Source of the DNA: an uncultured Verrucomicrobia subdivision 3 bacterium
GTDB taxonomy: Bacteria > Verrucomicrobiota > Verrucomicrobiia > Limisphaerales > UBA11358
Reading direction: 5' to 3'
Length of the DNA: 64,000 nt
Assembly (NCBI GenBank): GCA_903922735.1
Contig: CAIXUZ010000045.1
Span: 1-64,000, forward strand
Shown piece after piece: positions 37,301 through 45,874 of this stretch (its first letter is position 1; each line of letters starts with the position of its first letter). The notes under the pieces are model-generated. The model had not been told where the DNA came from. It saw nothing but the letters and a program-made list of their open reading frames with translations, and made no database searches. Made by a program: the position numbers and the translations under genes.

Positions 37301-40300
37301 CGGTGAATAGCGTAGCGTAGTTGTTAGAAGCGTAAGCGTCATTGCCAATGGCCAGTTTGGTTACCCCAAGATCCCATAACGAATTGGTTGTTCCAAAAGT
37401 GCCGCCAATGGTGATAAAGTTGTTGTTACAATTGGTATAGTCACCTATCCGGCTAAACGCCTTGCTAAATATCTGGCCGCCGTTGGTGATGTTAATGCAG
37501 TTGCCATTTGCGTTAGTATCGGCTCCCACAATGATGCAGTTAACGTTTGTAACCAACCCATTTTGTCCCACGTTAAAACTATTGTTTGTCCCAGGGCCGC
37601 TAAAGTTTATGCCGCCGACGCTCAAACTGCCACTACTCAAGTAAACTAGCGCCCGGTTACCGGCACTGTCCGCCCCCGCTACATTTCCAAAGTGGCCAAC
37701 ACCAGACCGTCCAATGAAAAAACCGGCGCTGTATATCTGACCACCGTTAGTGATGATCAAGCCATTCGTATACCCGCCATAAGTATAGGCAGATATATTT
37801 GTAATAATACCGCCAGTCCCCACTAAAACCCAGTTATTTGTAGTGTTGGCAGAATTTCCACCAATGTAGAGCCGATTGGGCGCATTACCGCAATCCAGCG
37901 TAGCTTTATTGCCAAGTACATCCGCGCCCGCCACAATTAGACTACTATAACTAGCACCACTGTAACCAACATTTAAGGCTACGGAGTTGGTGGCGTCATC
38001 TTTTTTAAGCATTATCCGCCCGCCATTGGTAATGATACATGTTGTACCGAAGCGACCATTGCCACTACCAATGGTCACCGCCATATTAGTTGGATTGCCC
38101 AAAGTATTTTGGTTGCTGAAAACGGCATTTGAATTTACGGTCACTACCACATTGTTGGCACTACTGCCGATGTAGATAATCCCGCTGGACGGGCCGTTGG
38201 TTTGCGCAGAGGCAACGATATTAATGCCTCCATTCATAGACCAGCTACTGTTAATTAGATAATTAAAAGCGTTGCTGGTAACTGTAATATTGGCGGCTAT
38301 CGCCGTAGCCTGATTGGATGTAATCAGGAAACCGCCGCTACTCAAGTTGAGAACGGACAAAACATTGCTGGGGTATAAGATAATGTTAGTGGCCAGCAGT
38401 TGCTTGACGGTAATAGCACCTCCGTTACCCAACGTAACCGTGCCCTTACTTATATCCGGTCCAATATTTAAAACGCCATTGGGGGAATAAACTGCACCGC
38501 CATTTGAGATCACCAACGATCCGGCGTTAATCGTCGTGTTACCGGTGTAAGTGTTTGAGCTATTTAGCGTCAGCGTTCCGCTGCCGTTTTTGGTTAGGGT
38601 CGTGCTGCCTGTAATCGCGCTGCCGGAGATGGTGTAGCTTTTGGCCGTCACATTCACCACCACGCTCAACGGGCTGACCGGCACCGCGTTGGTGACTAAA
38701 ATGGTCCCCATCCCGCTTGCGCTGTCATCTAAAACGACCGGCCAGGCATTCTGATAAGAGATGTCTGCCGCCGCCGTTAACGGCGTGTCTTTCCAGTTCA
38801 TCGTGGCTAAATCCCAGTTGCCGTTAGTCCCAGCCCAGTAAATCGTGGGTATCAAGCTTGTCGCCGTAACAACTAAATCAAACGAAGCATTGGACGTGTT
38901 GTTGGATAGATAGCCCGCCACGCCGTCTGGCAGCGAGAATGTAGCCGGGGTCAAGGTGCCAGTGTAGCTGCCATATTTGACCAGCGGATACTGGCCGATG
39001 CCGAGGTAGCTCATGCTCCGCACCGAGACGTTCGCGTTGGTCAGGGCGAAGACGCCCGTTACTGACAACGGAGCAATGGTGGCACTCGGAGCCAGACCGA
39101 AATTGATGTCCAGCGTGCTGCCATTGTTGTTCGCCAAAGAAGCACAGGCCCATTGGCCGTTCACCGCCACGGTCATCACGCTGTTTGTGGCTCCCGCCAA
39201 AACGGTGACCGCGCTGCCGGCGCTGGAGCCGCCCGACACACCCAACAACATTCCCGCGCTGACCACCGTGTTGCCCGTGTAGGTGTTCACACCGTTCAAC
39301 ACCAGCGTCCCCACGCCTAGCTTGGTCATGCCGCCGCCCGGGCTAGACGGGTCTTGCACCAGCGGCAGCACGTTCGTGACCGTGAAGTTGGCTGAATCAA
39401 TGATCGCTCCCCCCGCCTGCACCCAGTTTGTCGCGCCGACCGTAGATGCATTGGTCGCAATGAGGTTGCAATTCGTGCCCGACGATAATGTCCCACCATT
39501 AAAGTAAAATGCTGAATTCACGCCGCCTAGAATCACGCTGGACGCATTCGCCAACACTCCATTTGAATCCACCTTGACATAGTTGTTCGTCGAAGCCTGT
39601 GTCAACGTGTTCGCCCCAATCGTCAGACTGTTGCTGTTTAGGTTCAACGTCGAGTTCGTCGTCCCAAAGCTTCCACCCACGTATAACCAGTTTCCTGTGC
39701 TGTTCGTTGCGGTTCCAATCAAACAGTTAGTCGCGACGGCCACCTGTCCGCCATTCGTTATGATCAAGGAGTTGTAGCCGTTATTGGTTTCGGGGCCGTT
39801 ACCTCCCCCGATGAATATATTGTTTACGTTCACCACGCCGCCCTGATCCACCCGCACCCAGTTGTTCGTGCTCAAGCCGCCCACATTGCCGCTGCAGGCA
39901 ATGAGGAGCTGCGCTCCCGAGCCAGGGTTCGCGGCGATCATCGAGTTGTTGCCGGCGGCATCCGTCCCGCCCACAATCGCATAGCTGGCCAGACCGCCCT
40001 GGCGGCCTACGGTAATATTGCCTGCTAGGTAAACCTGACCGCCGTTGGTAACAATCACGCGATTCCCGGTACCCGCCTGCAACTGGAAGCTCGCATTCGA
40101 CATCACTCCACCCGATCCAACCCAGATCAGGTTCATATTGGCAACACTCACCGCAACCCGGCGATCGCCGCTCCCGCCAAAATCCAGCAGCGACTTGACG
40201 CCCGCGCTGTTCGTGCCGCCCACGATCAGCGAGTTGTAGTTGCCGTTCATGGCGGAGAAGGCGGCATTGGTGCCCAGCACAAACTGGCCGCCATTGGTGA

Positions 40301-43300
40301 TGACCATCAAGTTGCTGACGCTGGTGGCACTATTGCCAAGGTTGAACACTCTGGCGTTCCGCACCACCCCGCCATTGATGACGAAGGCGTTATTCGTCAC
40401 CGTGCCATTGCCGATGCTCAGCGTCGCCGGATTCGTCGCGCTCCCGTTGTTGCCAAAGGACAGCACGGCATTCGGATTCACCGTGACCTGCACATTGTTC
40501 GTGTTGTTGCCAACCGTCATGGTGCCGGAAGAATTGGCGTTCGTATTCACGTTACCGATCAGGTTGGTGCCGCCGTTCATGAACCAACTGCTGTTGATCG
40601 GGAGGTTGGCATTATTCAGCTGAATATTGGCCGCCAGCGCATTGGCCGCATTCGACGTGGTCAGCGTCCCGCCGTTCAGATTCAGGATGGAGTTCGCCAC
40701 GGTCATGTTCACGTTGGTCGCCAGCAAAGTCTGCACGGCGATGGCACCGCCAGCCGCCAGCGTGTTCGTGGCCAAAGTCGCTCCAGAGCCGATGTTCAGC
40801 GTGGCCGTCGGCGAATTGATCGCCCCGCCACCCGCCACCGCCAGGTTACCCGCGTTGACAATGGTGTTGCCCGTGTAGGTATTCGCACCATTGAGCGTCA
40901 GCGTGCTATTGCCGTTCTTGGTCAGGGTGGCAGTGCCCGTGATTGCGTTGCCCGAGATCGTGTAGCTATTGGCCGTCACATCCACCACCACGCTGGACGG
41001 GCTCACGGGTGCCAGGTTGGTCACTAGAATGGTGCCCGTCCCGCTCGCGCTGTCATCCAGCACCACCGGATAACTATTCTGATAAATAAGGTTCGCCGCC
41101 ATCGACACCGGCGTGTCTTTCCAGTTCATTTCACTCGTATTCCAATTGCCGTTGCCCACCGCCCAGAAAAGCGTGGGGATCGAGGCGGTCGTGACGACCA
41201 AATCAATCGAAGCATTGGCTGTGTTATTAGATATATAGGCCACCATGCTGGCCGGCAGCGAGAGCATCGCGGGCATCAAAGCACCTACCTGGCTACCGGT
41301 GTATTTGATCAGCGGATACTGACCAACCCCGATGGCTGGAGTGCTTCGCACTGCGATGTTCGCGTTGGTCAGGGCGATATTGCCGTTCACCTGAAACGGG
41401 GCCGTGCTGACACTGGGGACGCTGCTGTAGAAATTGATCTCAAGTGTGCTGCCATCATTCTGCGTTAGTCCAGCGCACGTCCACTGACCGTTGGCAGCCA
41501 GCACCTGCACATAGTTGGTTGCACCTGCCAGAACGGTCACTGCGCTGCCCGCGCTGGAGCCTGCCGTGGTCACCAGTAATTTACCGGCACTGACAATAGT
41601 GTTGCCTGTGTATGTGTTCACGTTGGTCAGCACCAGTGTGCCAGCACCTAGTTTGGTCAAGCCGCCGCCGGTACTGGATGGGTCTTCCATCATTGGCAAA
41701 CCATTTGTCAAAATGAACACGCCCGTGTCAATGACTGCGCCGCCAGCCTGCACATAGTTCGTCGCGCTTACCGTGCCCGCGTTCGTCGCAATAAGCATCC
41801 CGTTGGTAGACGCCGCCAGCGTTCCACCGTTGAAGGTCAACAACGTATTCGCACCGCCCATCCAGATCGTGCTCACGTTCGTCAACAACCCGCCCGTGTT
41901 CAGTGTCACAAAGTTGTTCGTGCTCCAGTTCGTCCCGCCGATGGTCAGCGACTTGCCGCTCAGGTTCCATAGCGCATTCGTCGGGCCAAAGGAACCGCCA
42001 ATGCTCACCGAGTTGTTGTTCGCGTTGCTGCAAGCCCCAATCATGCTCGCGGTCACGCTGAATAACTGACCGCCGTTTGCGATTGCCAAGTAGTTTCCAA
42101 AGGAATTCGTGTCCGGCCCCACCATGACGCGGTTGACATTCGTCACACAACCGTTCTGGCCGATGTTGACGCTACTATTGGTGGACTGATTTCCAAGACC
42201 AGTGCCCGAACCGCCAATCCACAAATCATAAGTGGCGCCTCCAGGAATACCGGACAAAAGCGACCGGGTGCCCACGCTGTCCGCCCCCCCCACATTGAGA
42301 TAGTTGCCTGTCCCCGTCCGCCCAATCACCACACCGAAGGCGTATACCTGGCCGCCGTTGGTGATAATTAAGCCATTCGTATAGCCATTATATACATATA
42401 AGTTTACATTCGTAATAACACCACCAGCACCAACCAGCACCCAATTATTTGTGGTGTTTAGGACATTTCCACCGATATTAAGGCGGTTGCCATTTACGCC
42501 CGTGTTGATGCCTGCCAAATCCAAAACTGCCTTTTTCCCAAAACCATCCGTGCCGGCTATAATGATGTTGTTGCCACTGTTGCCGACTCCACCAAGGTTT
42601 ATGCTGATGCTACCATTGTTAGGGCCAGATCTGGCAATAACCCGACCGCCATTGGTGACAATCAACTGACTGCCCCCAAAACCATTACCATTGCCGATAT
42701 TGATCGTCATGTTGGTCGCAGTGTTTGCATTCATGTTCCACGGATTCTGCGTGCTGAACACGGCGTTCGAATTCACTGTCACCACCGCGTTGTTGACCCC
42801 GTTGCCGATGTAGATGGTACCAAATAAATTATTGGTATTCACTGGAACAATATAGTTGGTGCCGCCATTCATCGTCCAACTGCTGTTGATGTTGAAGCTG
42901 GCGTTGCTGGCCACATAGATGTTGGCCGCAATCGTAGTCACCACATTCGACGTAACCAGCGTGCCGCCACTCAAGTTCAGGATGGAGTTAGTCAAGCCAC
43001 CGCGAATGACATTGGTCGCCAGCAATTGCTGGACTGTGATGGTGCTCCCGGCGGCCAACGAGACAGTGGCGCGGGTGGAACCGGAACCGATATTCAGCGT
43101 GGCGTTGGGCGAGTAGATTGCCCCGCCGTTCGTGACTACCAGCGTGCCGGCGTTGACCAGCGTGTTGCTGGTGTATGTATTCGCGCCGGTGAGGGTGGCC
43201 GTGGCCGAGCCGCCTTTCGTGAGCGTGGTGCCCGTTCCACCAATCGCGGTAGAAATGGTATAATTTGTCAGGTTATTATTGAAGGTCACCGTGCAGGGCG

Positions 43301-45512
43301 AGACCGCCCCGCCACTGACCACCGGATTCGCCGTCAAGGTGTCATCAAACGTCACGGCAAGGCCATTCGCATAAACCGCTCCCGCTAGGCCATTGTTCAC
43401 CCAGTTCCCGGTGCTCGTATCCCACGTCCCGCTAACATTGCCCTTCCACGTCAGATTGTTTGCATACGTCCCGCCCGTACCCACATACAACTGCACACTG
43501 GTTGCCGTGACATTCAGGATAGCGTTCGTGAAACCGGGTAACGCGAAGGTGCCCACACCAACCGTCGAAGCCATGGTCATCAGCGTATAGGTGCCAGCCG
43601 GGGCCAGGCCGTTGGGGAAACTCAAGACGATATTGTTCGCGCCGTTCACATTCAGCGCATTGCCCACCACAACTTGGTCGCTGGTACTCGCCACGTTGCC
43701 TAGATCAAAGTAAAGCGTGCCCCCGTTCAGTGTCAAATTGTTCGTCAGGGTCAGGGTGCCCACCGTATTCAACCCGCCAGGGAGCAACATGCCACCCGCA
43801 TTCAAAGTCACGGAGCCGCCGTTCGTGCCATTACCGCCGAACGTTGCACCGCTGGCCACGGTCACCGTGTTGGTGGCGCGGGAGGAATCGCCATTGATGA
43901 GCAGCGTGCCGTTTGTCACAGTGACTATGCCACGGTTGGTGTTCAGCCCCGAGATGGTCCAAGTGCCCGTGCCAAGCTTGTTGATGGACATGGTGACGAC
44001 GGGATTGGTATTGATGCCCAGAACCCCGCTCAGGATGCCATTGCCCACACCGGTGAGCGTGAGCGTCGGCCCCATCAAAGTATTCGTTATCATGCTGGTA
44101 ATATTGCCGCTGAAGGTCACCGTGGTACCCGGCAGCGTGTTCTCAATAAGTCCACCGCTTAATATATTTTGCGAACTGATGGTAATCGCACGGTTGCACA
44201 AACTTCCGTTCGTCACTGCCAATTGCAGTTTGCCAACTGTCGGACCATTCAGCTGACCCAAAGTTATGCTGGTTCCCGTCCCAATAGAACACGCCACCCC
44301 ACTGTTCGCAATCGTATCAATATAGAAATAGCCATCCGAGATGTTTATGTTGCCACTAAACTGGTTGAGTTGATTGGTGAAAATCACCAAGCCGCCATCA
44401 ACATGGCTCACGCCACCACTACCAATATTAATCAACCCGTTAACAATATTCGTGCCAGGGCCACGGAAGACAATGCCGCTGTTATTGCTATTGTTAAACC
44501 CGCCCGTCAGGATGAGCTTGCCGGTGAGGCTGTCGTTAAAGAAGGTGCCGCCCTGCCAGTTGAACACCCTATCCGAAGTACAATCGGTCGAACCATTGTA
44601 ACGAATGGTGCTGTTGACGGTAATGACGCCGTCGGCCACTGTCATGGGCTGACCCAGCGCACTCGGCAACCCGACGTTGGCGATGCTGTTGAAGACATTC
44701 GTGCCGCCCGTCAACGCGGTCATACCGGGATAGGTGTTCAACCCGCTGTTCGTCAGCCAGCCCCCGGTGTTCGTCAACCCGCCGCTGAAGCTCAAGACGC
44801 CGGATAACGCCAGCGAGCTGTTGCCCGAGTGACTCAAACTGCCCGTGCCGCTGATGTTCCCGCCAACCACCAGCGCACTGGACGGTCCTGAGATGGCAAT
44901 GTTGGTCGTGATCGTCACCGCCCCGGTGCCGAGGTTCAAGGCCGCCGAGCCGGCGAAGGTAAAATTGCTGTTCCAAATATGCGCATTGTTGTTCGCGTTA
45001 CTGATGCTGACGCCGGAGGTGTTGCCAATGTAGCCGCCGTTGATGGTCAGCGTACCGGAGCCCAACGCATTCGCATGGTTGATATTGTTCGTCCCTGCAT
45101 TCAAGGTCAGCCCGCCGCTAAAACTATTGCTGCCGCTTAGCGTCAATGCTCCGGCACCATTCTTGGTCAACGTCGCGCTGCCCGTGATTGCGCTGCCTGA
45201 AATCGTGTAGCTATTCGCCGTCACGTCAACCAGCACGCTTTGCGGGCTCACCGGCGCCGCGTTGGTCACCAAGATGTTGCCGGTGCCACCGGCACTATCA
45301 TCCAGCACCACCGGCGCATTATTCGTATAAAACACATTCGTCACCCCGCTCGCCGGAGTGTCCTTCCAGTTCATCGTGGCAAAATCCCAGTTGCCGTTGC
45401 CCGACGCCCAGTAAAATGCAAACGGGGGGGTATAGCCCGAAAAGCCATTGTTGGTTGTCGCTATAAATAACAATGCCGCCAGCAGAATTGTGATTTTGGA
45501 AAAAGTTTTCAT
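28386..45512 (-). CDS. Giant secreted protein with PATR modules, 24 MBG repeats and cohesin/dockerin domains
   Basis: About 5708 residues from ATG 45512, where a ribosome site (AGGGA) and a signal peptide (KTFSKITILLAALLF) are seen; the frame is open 48 codons further upstream. Residues to ~3000 are autotransporter-associated beta-strand repeats in modules that open with WAxGNGNWDxxxMNWKDTP and contain LTKxGxGTLxLxGxNTYTGNT. An MBG_2 domain (about 3070-3170) precedes 24 MBG repeats (about 3240-5170). Then come an Ig-like domain (5190-5265), a cohesin-like domain (5270-5390), a dockerin-like pair (DVYPRPGGDYTVDLRDWG and NADGLLTVADWVQ, 5400-5475), a second cohesin-like domain (5500-5625) and a C-terminal module ending FFRLSQ. 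No beta-barrel or LPXTG is present. Likely a surface adhesin or matrix protein. Confidence 0.88.
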   Translation of the reverse strand: MKTFSKITILLAALLFIATTNNGFSGYTPPFAFYWASGNGNWDFATMNWKDTPASGVTNVFYTNNAPVVLDDSAGGTGNILVTNAAPVSPQSVLVDVTANSYTISGSAITGSATLTKNGAGALTLSGSNSFSGGLTLNAGTNNINHANALGSGTLTINGGYIGNTSGVSISNANNNAHIWNSNFTFAGSAALNLGTGAVTITTNIAISGPSSALVVGGNISGTGSLSHSGNSSLALSGVLSFSGGLTNTGGWLTNSGLNTYPGMTALTGGTNVFNSIANVGLPSALGQPMTVADGVITVNSTIRYNGSTDCTSDRVFNWQGGTFFNDSLTGKLILTGGFNNSNNSGIVFRGPGTNIVNGLINIGSGGVSHVDGGLVIFTNQLNQFSGNINISDGYFYIDTIANSGVACSIGTGTSITLGQLNGPTVGKLQLAVTNGSLCNRAITISSQNILSGGLIENTLPGTTVTFSGNITSMITNTLMGPTLTLTGVGNGILSGVLGINTNPVVTMSINKLGTGTWTISGLNTNRGIVTVTNGTLLINGDSSRATNTVTVASGATFGGNGTNGGSVTLNAGGMLLPGGLNTVGTLTLTNNLTLNGGTLYFDLGNVASTSDQVVVGNALNVNGANNIVLSFPNGLAPAGTYTLMTMASTVGVGTFALPGFTNAILNVTATSVQLYVGTGGTYANNLTWKGNVSGTWDTSTGNWVNNGLAGAVYANGLAVTFDDTLTANPVVSGGAVSPCTVTFNNNLTNYTISTAIGGTGTTLTKGGSATATLTGANTYTSNTLVNAGTLVVTNGGAIYSPNATLNIGSGSTRATVSLAAGSTITVQQLLATNVIRGGLTNSILNLSGGTLVTSNVVTTIAANIYVASNASFNINSSWTMNGGTNYIVPVNTNNLFGTIYIGNGVNNAVVTVNSNAVFSTQNPWNMNANTATNMTINIGNGNGFGGSQLIVTNGGRVIARSGPNNGSISINLGGVGNSGNNIIIAGTDGFGKKAVLDLAGINTGVNGNRLNIGGNVLNTTNNWVLVGAGGVITNVNLYVYNGYTNGLIITNGGQVYAFGVVIGRTGTGNYLNVGGADSVGTRSLLSGIPGGATYDLWIGGSGTGLGNQSTNSSVNIGQNGCVTNVNRVMVGPDTNSFGNYLAIANGGQLFSVTASMIGACSNANNNSVSIGGSFGPTNALWNLSGKSLTIGGTNWSTNNFVTLNTGGLLTNVSTIWMGGANTLLTFNGGTLAASTNGMLIATNAGTVSATNYVQAGGAVIDTGVFILTNGLPMMEDPSSTGGGLTKLGAGTLVLTNVNTYTGNTIVSAGKLLVTTAGSSAGSAVTVLAGATNYVQVLAANGQWTCAGLTQNDGSTLEINFYSSVPSVSTAPFQVNGNIALTNANIAVRSTPAIGVGQYPLIKYTGSQVGALMPAMLSLPASMVAYISNNTANASIDLVVTTASIPTLFWAVGNGNWNTSEMNWKDTPVSMAANLIYQNSYPVVLDDSASGTGTILVTNLAPVSPSSVVVDVTANSYTISGNAITGTATLTKNGNSTLTLNGANTYTGNTIVNAGNLAVAGGGAINSPTATLNIGSGATLATNTLAAGGAIAVQTLLATNVNMTVANSILNLNGGTLTTSNAANALAANIQLNNANLPINSSWFMNGGTNLIGNVNTNANSSGTMTVGNNTNNVQVTVNPNAVLSFGNNGSATNPATLSIGNGTVTNNAFVINGGVVRNARVFNLGNSATSVSNLMVITNGGQFVLGTNAAFSAMNGNYNSLIVGGTNSAGVKSLLDFGGSGDRRVAVSVANMNLIWVGSGGVMSNASFQLQAGTGNRVIVTNGGQVYLAGNITVGRQGGLASYAIVGGTDAAGNNSMIAANPGSGAQLLIACSGNVGGLSTNNWVRVDQGGVVNVNNIFIGGGNGPETNNGYNSLIITNGGQVAVATNCLIGTATNSTGNWLYVGGSFGTTNSTLNLNSNSLTIGANTLTQASTNNYVKVDSNGVLANASSVILGGVNSAFYFNGGTLSSGTNCNLIATNASTVGATNWVQAGGAIIDSANFTVTNVLPLVQDPSSPGGGMTKLGVGTLVLNGVNTYTGNTVVSAGMLLGVSGGSSAGSAVTVLAGATNSVMTVAVNGQWACASLANNNGSTLDINFGLAPSATIAPLSVTGVFALTNANVSVRSMSYLGIGQYPLVKYGSYTGTLTPATFSLPDGVAGYLSNNTSNASFDLVVTATSLIPTIYWAGTNGNWDLATMNWKDTPLTAAADISYQNAWPVVLDDSASGMGTILVTNAVPVSPLSVVVNVTAKSYTISGSAITGSTTLTKNGSGTLTLNSSNTYTGNTTINAGSLVISNGGAVYSPNGVLNIGPDISKGTVTLGNGGAITVKQLLATNIILYPSNVLSVLNLSSGGFLITSNQATAIAANITVTSNAFNYLINSSWSMNGGINIVASAQTNGPSSGIIYIGSSANNVVVTVNSNAVFSNQNTLGNPTNMAVTIGSGNGRFGTTCIITNGGRIMLKKDDATNSVALNVGYSGASYSSLIVAGADVLGNKATLDCGNAPNRLYIGGNSANTTNNWVLVGTGGIITNISAYTYGGYTNGLIITNGGQIYSAGFFIGRSGVGHFGNVAGADSAGNRALVYLSSGSLSVGGINFSGPGTNNSFNVGQNGLVTNVNCIIVGADTNANGNCINITNGGQIFSKAFSRIGDYTNCNNNFITIGGTFGTTNSLWDLGVTKLAIGNDAYASNNYATLFTGGVLTNVNSIILGGINSKLNFNGGQLSVGDNGNLIDTNLTTINATNWVQVGGAIIDSIGFMVTNVLPLIEDQSSTGGGLTKLGSGTLTLLGVNTYSGPTLISAGTLALIGSASIANSPSITVACGAAFDVSGLSGFILGGSQTLSNSTVGATVNCGANGFSTASGTVSLVYDGVNPSFTVTNGTLTLSGTTMFNVNNTGAPLGTGIHKIMTSNTGSLVATAALPNVTVGGNGTVTGSASLAIISGELYLNVTAIMPSIIWPTAGLITYGQAVSNSVVSGGAATNTLNHAPVIGTFSFEVPARVPHVGTTNVNLVFTPSDLATYNSVTNFVSVPVLPAALTIAATNTTKIYGQTLPYGTGYTGFVSVGLTNGDVIDSVTLSASGGTAANAPVKTYTLTPRWAVGGTINTNDYLINYVSGTLTVNPLAIGLSGTQPYTGTNDIEGSLLTITNLLIPDSGVTLKGTALLAGTNVGTWAITDFSKLSFNGTVTNYTLAGAAGSVTIGQATGTVIFGSLNQIYDTTAKSVTAITDPTNLVVAITYNGSTNAPTNAGSYTVIGIINESNYVGSATNILVVNKASAAVTLGNLSQTYDGTARLATGRTEPTNLFINLTYDGLVNAPTNTGIYVVVGTIVDVNYQGSATNALLIGKADGTFTFGNLKQVYDGTSKVVSYSTTPTNLSVVVTYNGSVTPPTNAGSYTVIGTIDDINYQASRGHYIYKNTSSDTGYRLMFTNNQTIGQEIFPDRGQLATYPYLTSFLFEYYSPNETFSGLVQSRVQFYKNDGPPFNDYPTPGTLFYDSGWYDISTPLSLFGSLDAGLQFSVSDLYNGSPVGAVLPLSKNVEMPFDFTVVYTFQGLSGNDQVGVAVYNPPTTGTNYCDYWIKDHANNWELVTNNIFSRVGLAMEFGGTLTPSVTNVLVIEKAFATVTLSNLWQNYDGTGRSVNASTTPAGLSVLLTYNGLSALPTNDGIYTVVGTINELNYQGSATNTLIIGKAPATVILTGLNPSYDGTAKCINATTIPAGLLVDITYNGSPTCPSAIGAYQVIGTVNTTNYQGSVTNTLVIGKTPASVSLGSLLQTYDGDTKSVTVSTTPADLLVLIEYNGSPNAPTEAGSYTVIGTVVDDVYQGVVTNTLVIAKAPASVVLSNLTNTYNGAAKSATASTDPTNLVVAITYNGSTNAPTNAGTYTVIGTIEEINYQGSVTNTLLIGKATATVNLGSLVQTFDGAAKLATATTVPTNLVVVFTYNAATNAPTNAGSYAVVGAINELNYQGSATNTLVINQATATVNLSNLAQTYDGTERTVTATTTPVGVAVAVSYNGLPEAPTNAGAYTVVGSIADTNYAHFSATNTLVVRKAPATVDLGNLSHIFDGTAKAVSVSTLPAGLTVNVTYNGLIDAPTNAGAYTVVGTINELNYQGSATNTVFIGKAPASVTLDNLTQTFDGTAKAVSVSTTPSALLVDVTYNDSANAPTNVGSYAVVGTINELNYQGAATNTLVIAKANASVNLDNLVQIYDGIAKAVSISTTPIGLTVDVTYNGSTIAPTNTGSYTVIGTINELNYQGASTNTLVIGKASAAVSFGNLIQIFDGAARPATVSTTPAGLTVNVTYNGLAHVPTNAGNYTVVGTINEPNYQGSATNTLVINQAAATVNLSDLAQTYDETARTVTATTEPTGVAVTVTYDGLVNAPTNAGSYAVVGSIADNNYAAFSTTNTLVIGKATAGVVFGGLNQIYDGEAKSVTASTMPAGVAVAVTYDGLVNAPTNAGSYTVVGILNESNYQGSATNTLVIGKAPASVDLGNLTQTYNGAAKAVSVSTTPSGLTVNLTYNGSPNAPTNAGSYTVVGTINEFNYQGASTNTLLISKASASVTFTAGSLSQTYDGAAKLAAAITAPGGLAVVFTYNGLTAAPTNVGSYAVIGTINEFNYQGAATNTLVISKASAIVNIGNLTQTYDGTARSVTASTAPVGLTVGFTYNGLSTARTNAGSYTIIGTINELNYKGSATNTLVVGKAAGTVNLSNLAQTYDGAAKAISVSTTPAGLTVNVTYNGSSTAPTNVGNYTVIGTINEINYQGASTNTLVIGKAVATVNLGSLAQIYNGTAKSVSVSTTPAGLTVNVTYNGSANSPTNVGSYTVIGTVVDNNYQGVATNTLVIGKATAAVSLGSLAQAYDGTGRNATASSTPSGLAVVFTYNGSSSAPTNIGSYTVIGTINELNYQGSATNTLVISKGTAAVSLIGLAQNYDGTARSVTASTTPSGLTVNLAYNGSANAPTNVGSYTVIGTVVDTNYQGGATNTLVISKGIATVLLANLNQTYNGNSRSVTVSTVPASLSVAKTYNGSVNPPTNAGSYTVIGTVVDTNYTGSATNTLVIAKAFAGVTLGNLSQFYDGTTRNVTVSTTPLGLTVILTYNGISGAPTNLGSYTVVGAISELNYQGSATNTLVIQPVLPFVVTQPVAGQTVVVDSPASFTVTAGGTGPLVYRWKKDGTPLNDGGTISGSGTSNLTISAVSGTDAGIYSVVITNLGGSITSSNSLLNVNAQVYVVSTNGVSGGTVSVPMRLRALGREFSLQFSVGFDTSLLTFAGVDDPNVFVTTNSPIPGQVGLTFQNFAGFAPGDQLLVNLIFLVQPVTSNRVGSISFVQLPVAQQVIDSNFELLTNVVYTGGSVLVVPTEYAADVYPRPGGDYTVDLRDWGQIGRYVIGLESPTNADEMLRADCAPRNNADGLLTVADWVQAGRYAAHLDPLTVVSSGAPKMKAMAGSLSVQSKDAGQNRTIQLASLAATNGQTIIVPVSMISVGNENALGFNVTFDPAKLTFRGAAKGAAANATQFNVNSNQVASGRLGIALSLSSGSVFPAGSNQLALLSFGVKNTARGKTPVTFVATNPVVEQVCDSTAGVLSANYNSGEITLPPEAPMLQLQLQVGNGSLMLSWPQIYSNYYVQSIENLTSGIWNSNLGSPSVSGTNLQIILPATNPAQFFRLSQ
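30000..35790 (-). repeat. Tandem array of 24 MBG/YDG-type repeats inside the giant gene
   Basis: I count 24 units of 71-73 residues with the pattern NLxQTYDGTAKxVxxSTxPxGL, then TYNGSxxAPTNAGSY, then TINELNYQGSATNTLVI. At the DNA level the units are about 216 bp and similar enough that slippage or unequal recombination is likely. Unit 3 is interrupted by a ~200-residue insertion (34570-35176). MBG domains are known from large bacterial surface proteins. Confidence 0.88.
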
Positions 45513-45874
45513 AGATATTTGTCCCTGGTTAACAGCCGACGATTGGAAAGAAACGGAACGATGGGTGCGAGCGAAGGCGCCGGGGGCAATGGCAACCGGC
45601 ATCCCGAAAATAACCATCTGTCCAAAGTGGAACCGCGATGAAGCCACTTTTGCCAAATGCCAAATTACCCATCCTCTGGGAACTACCCGTTGCCATAATT
45701 TTCAGCCTATCGGTTATTATAAAAATTACAATTTTAAACTCGCAAACGAAATTGTCATTATCATGGCAAGATATAGCCGGGACATGTGTATCCCTTTGAA
45801 ATAGTGCCAGATCTGGGATGGTTGATCATCTGGCAGCAATCATTCCTGCCTTGTTTTCAAGCCAATCTAAAGGA
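45513..45874. other. Intergenic region between the two giant genes
   Basis: About 360 bp, AT-rich in its middle (45715-45780), probably carrying the promoter of the 5708-residue gene. A short hairpin (GCCAGAT at 45806-45812 with ATCTGGC at 45828-45834) sits just after the stop of the upstream giant gene but lacks a T-tract, so it is only a weak terminator candidate. No gene is supported here. Confidence 0.5.

Noticed and set aside
28512..45033. Many plus-strand frames of 60-215 residues across the giant gene
   Set aside because: They repeat with the period of the MBG and PATR units and are mirror frames of the giant protein.
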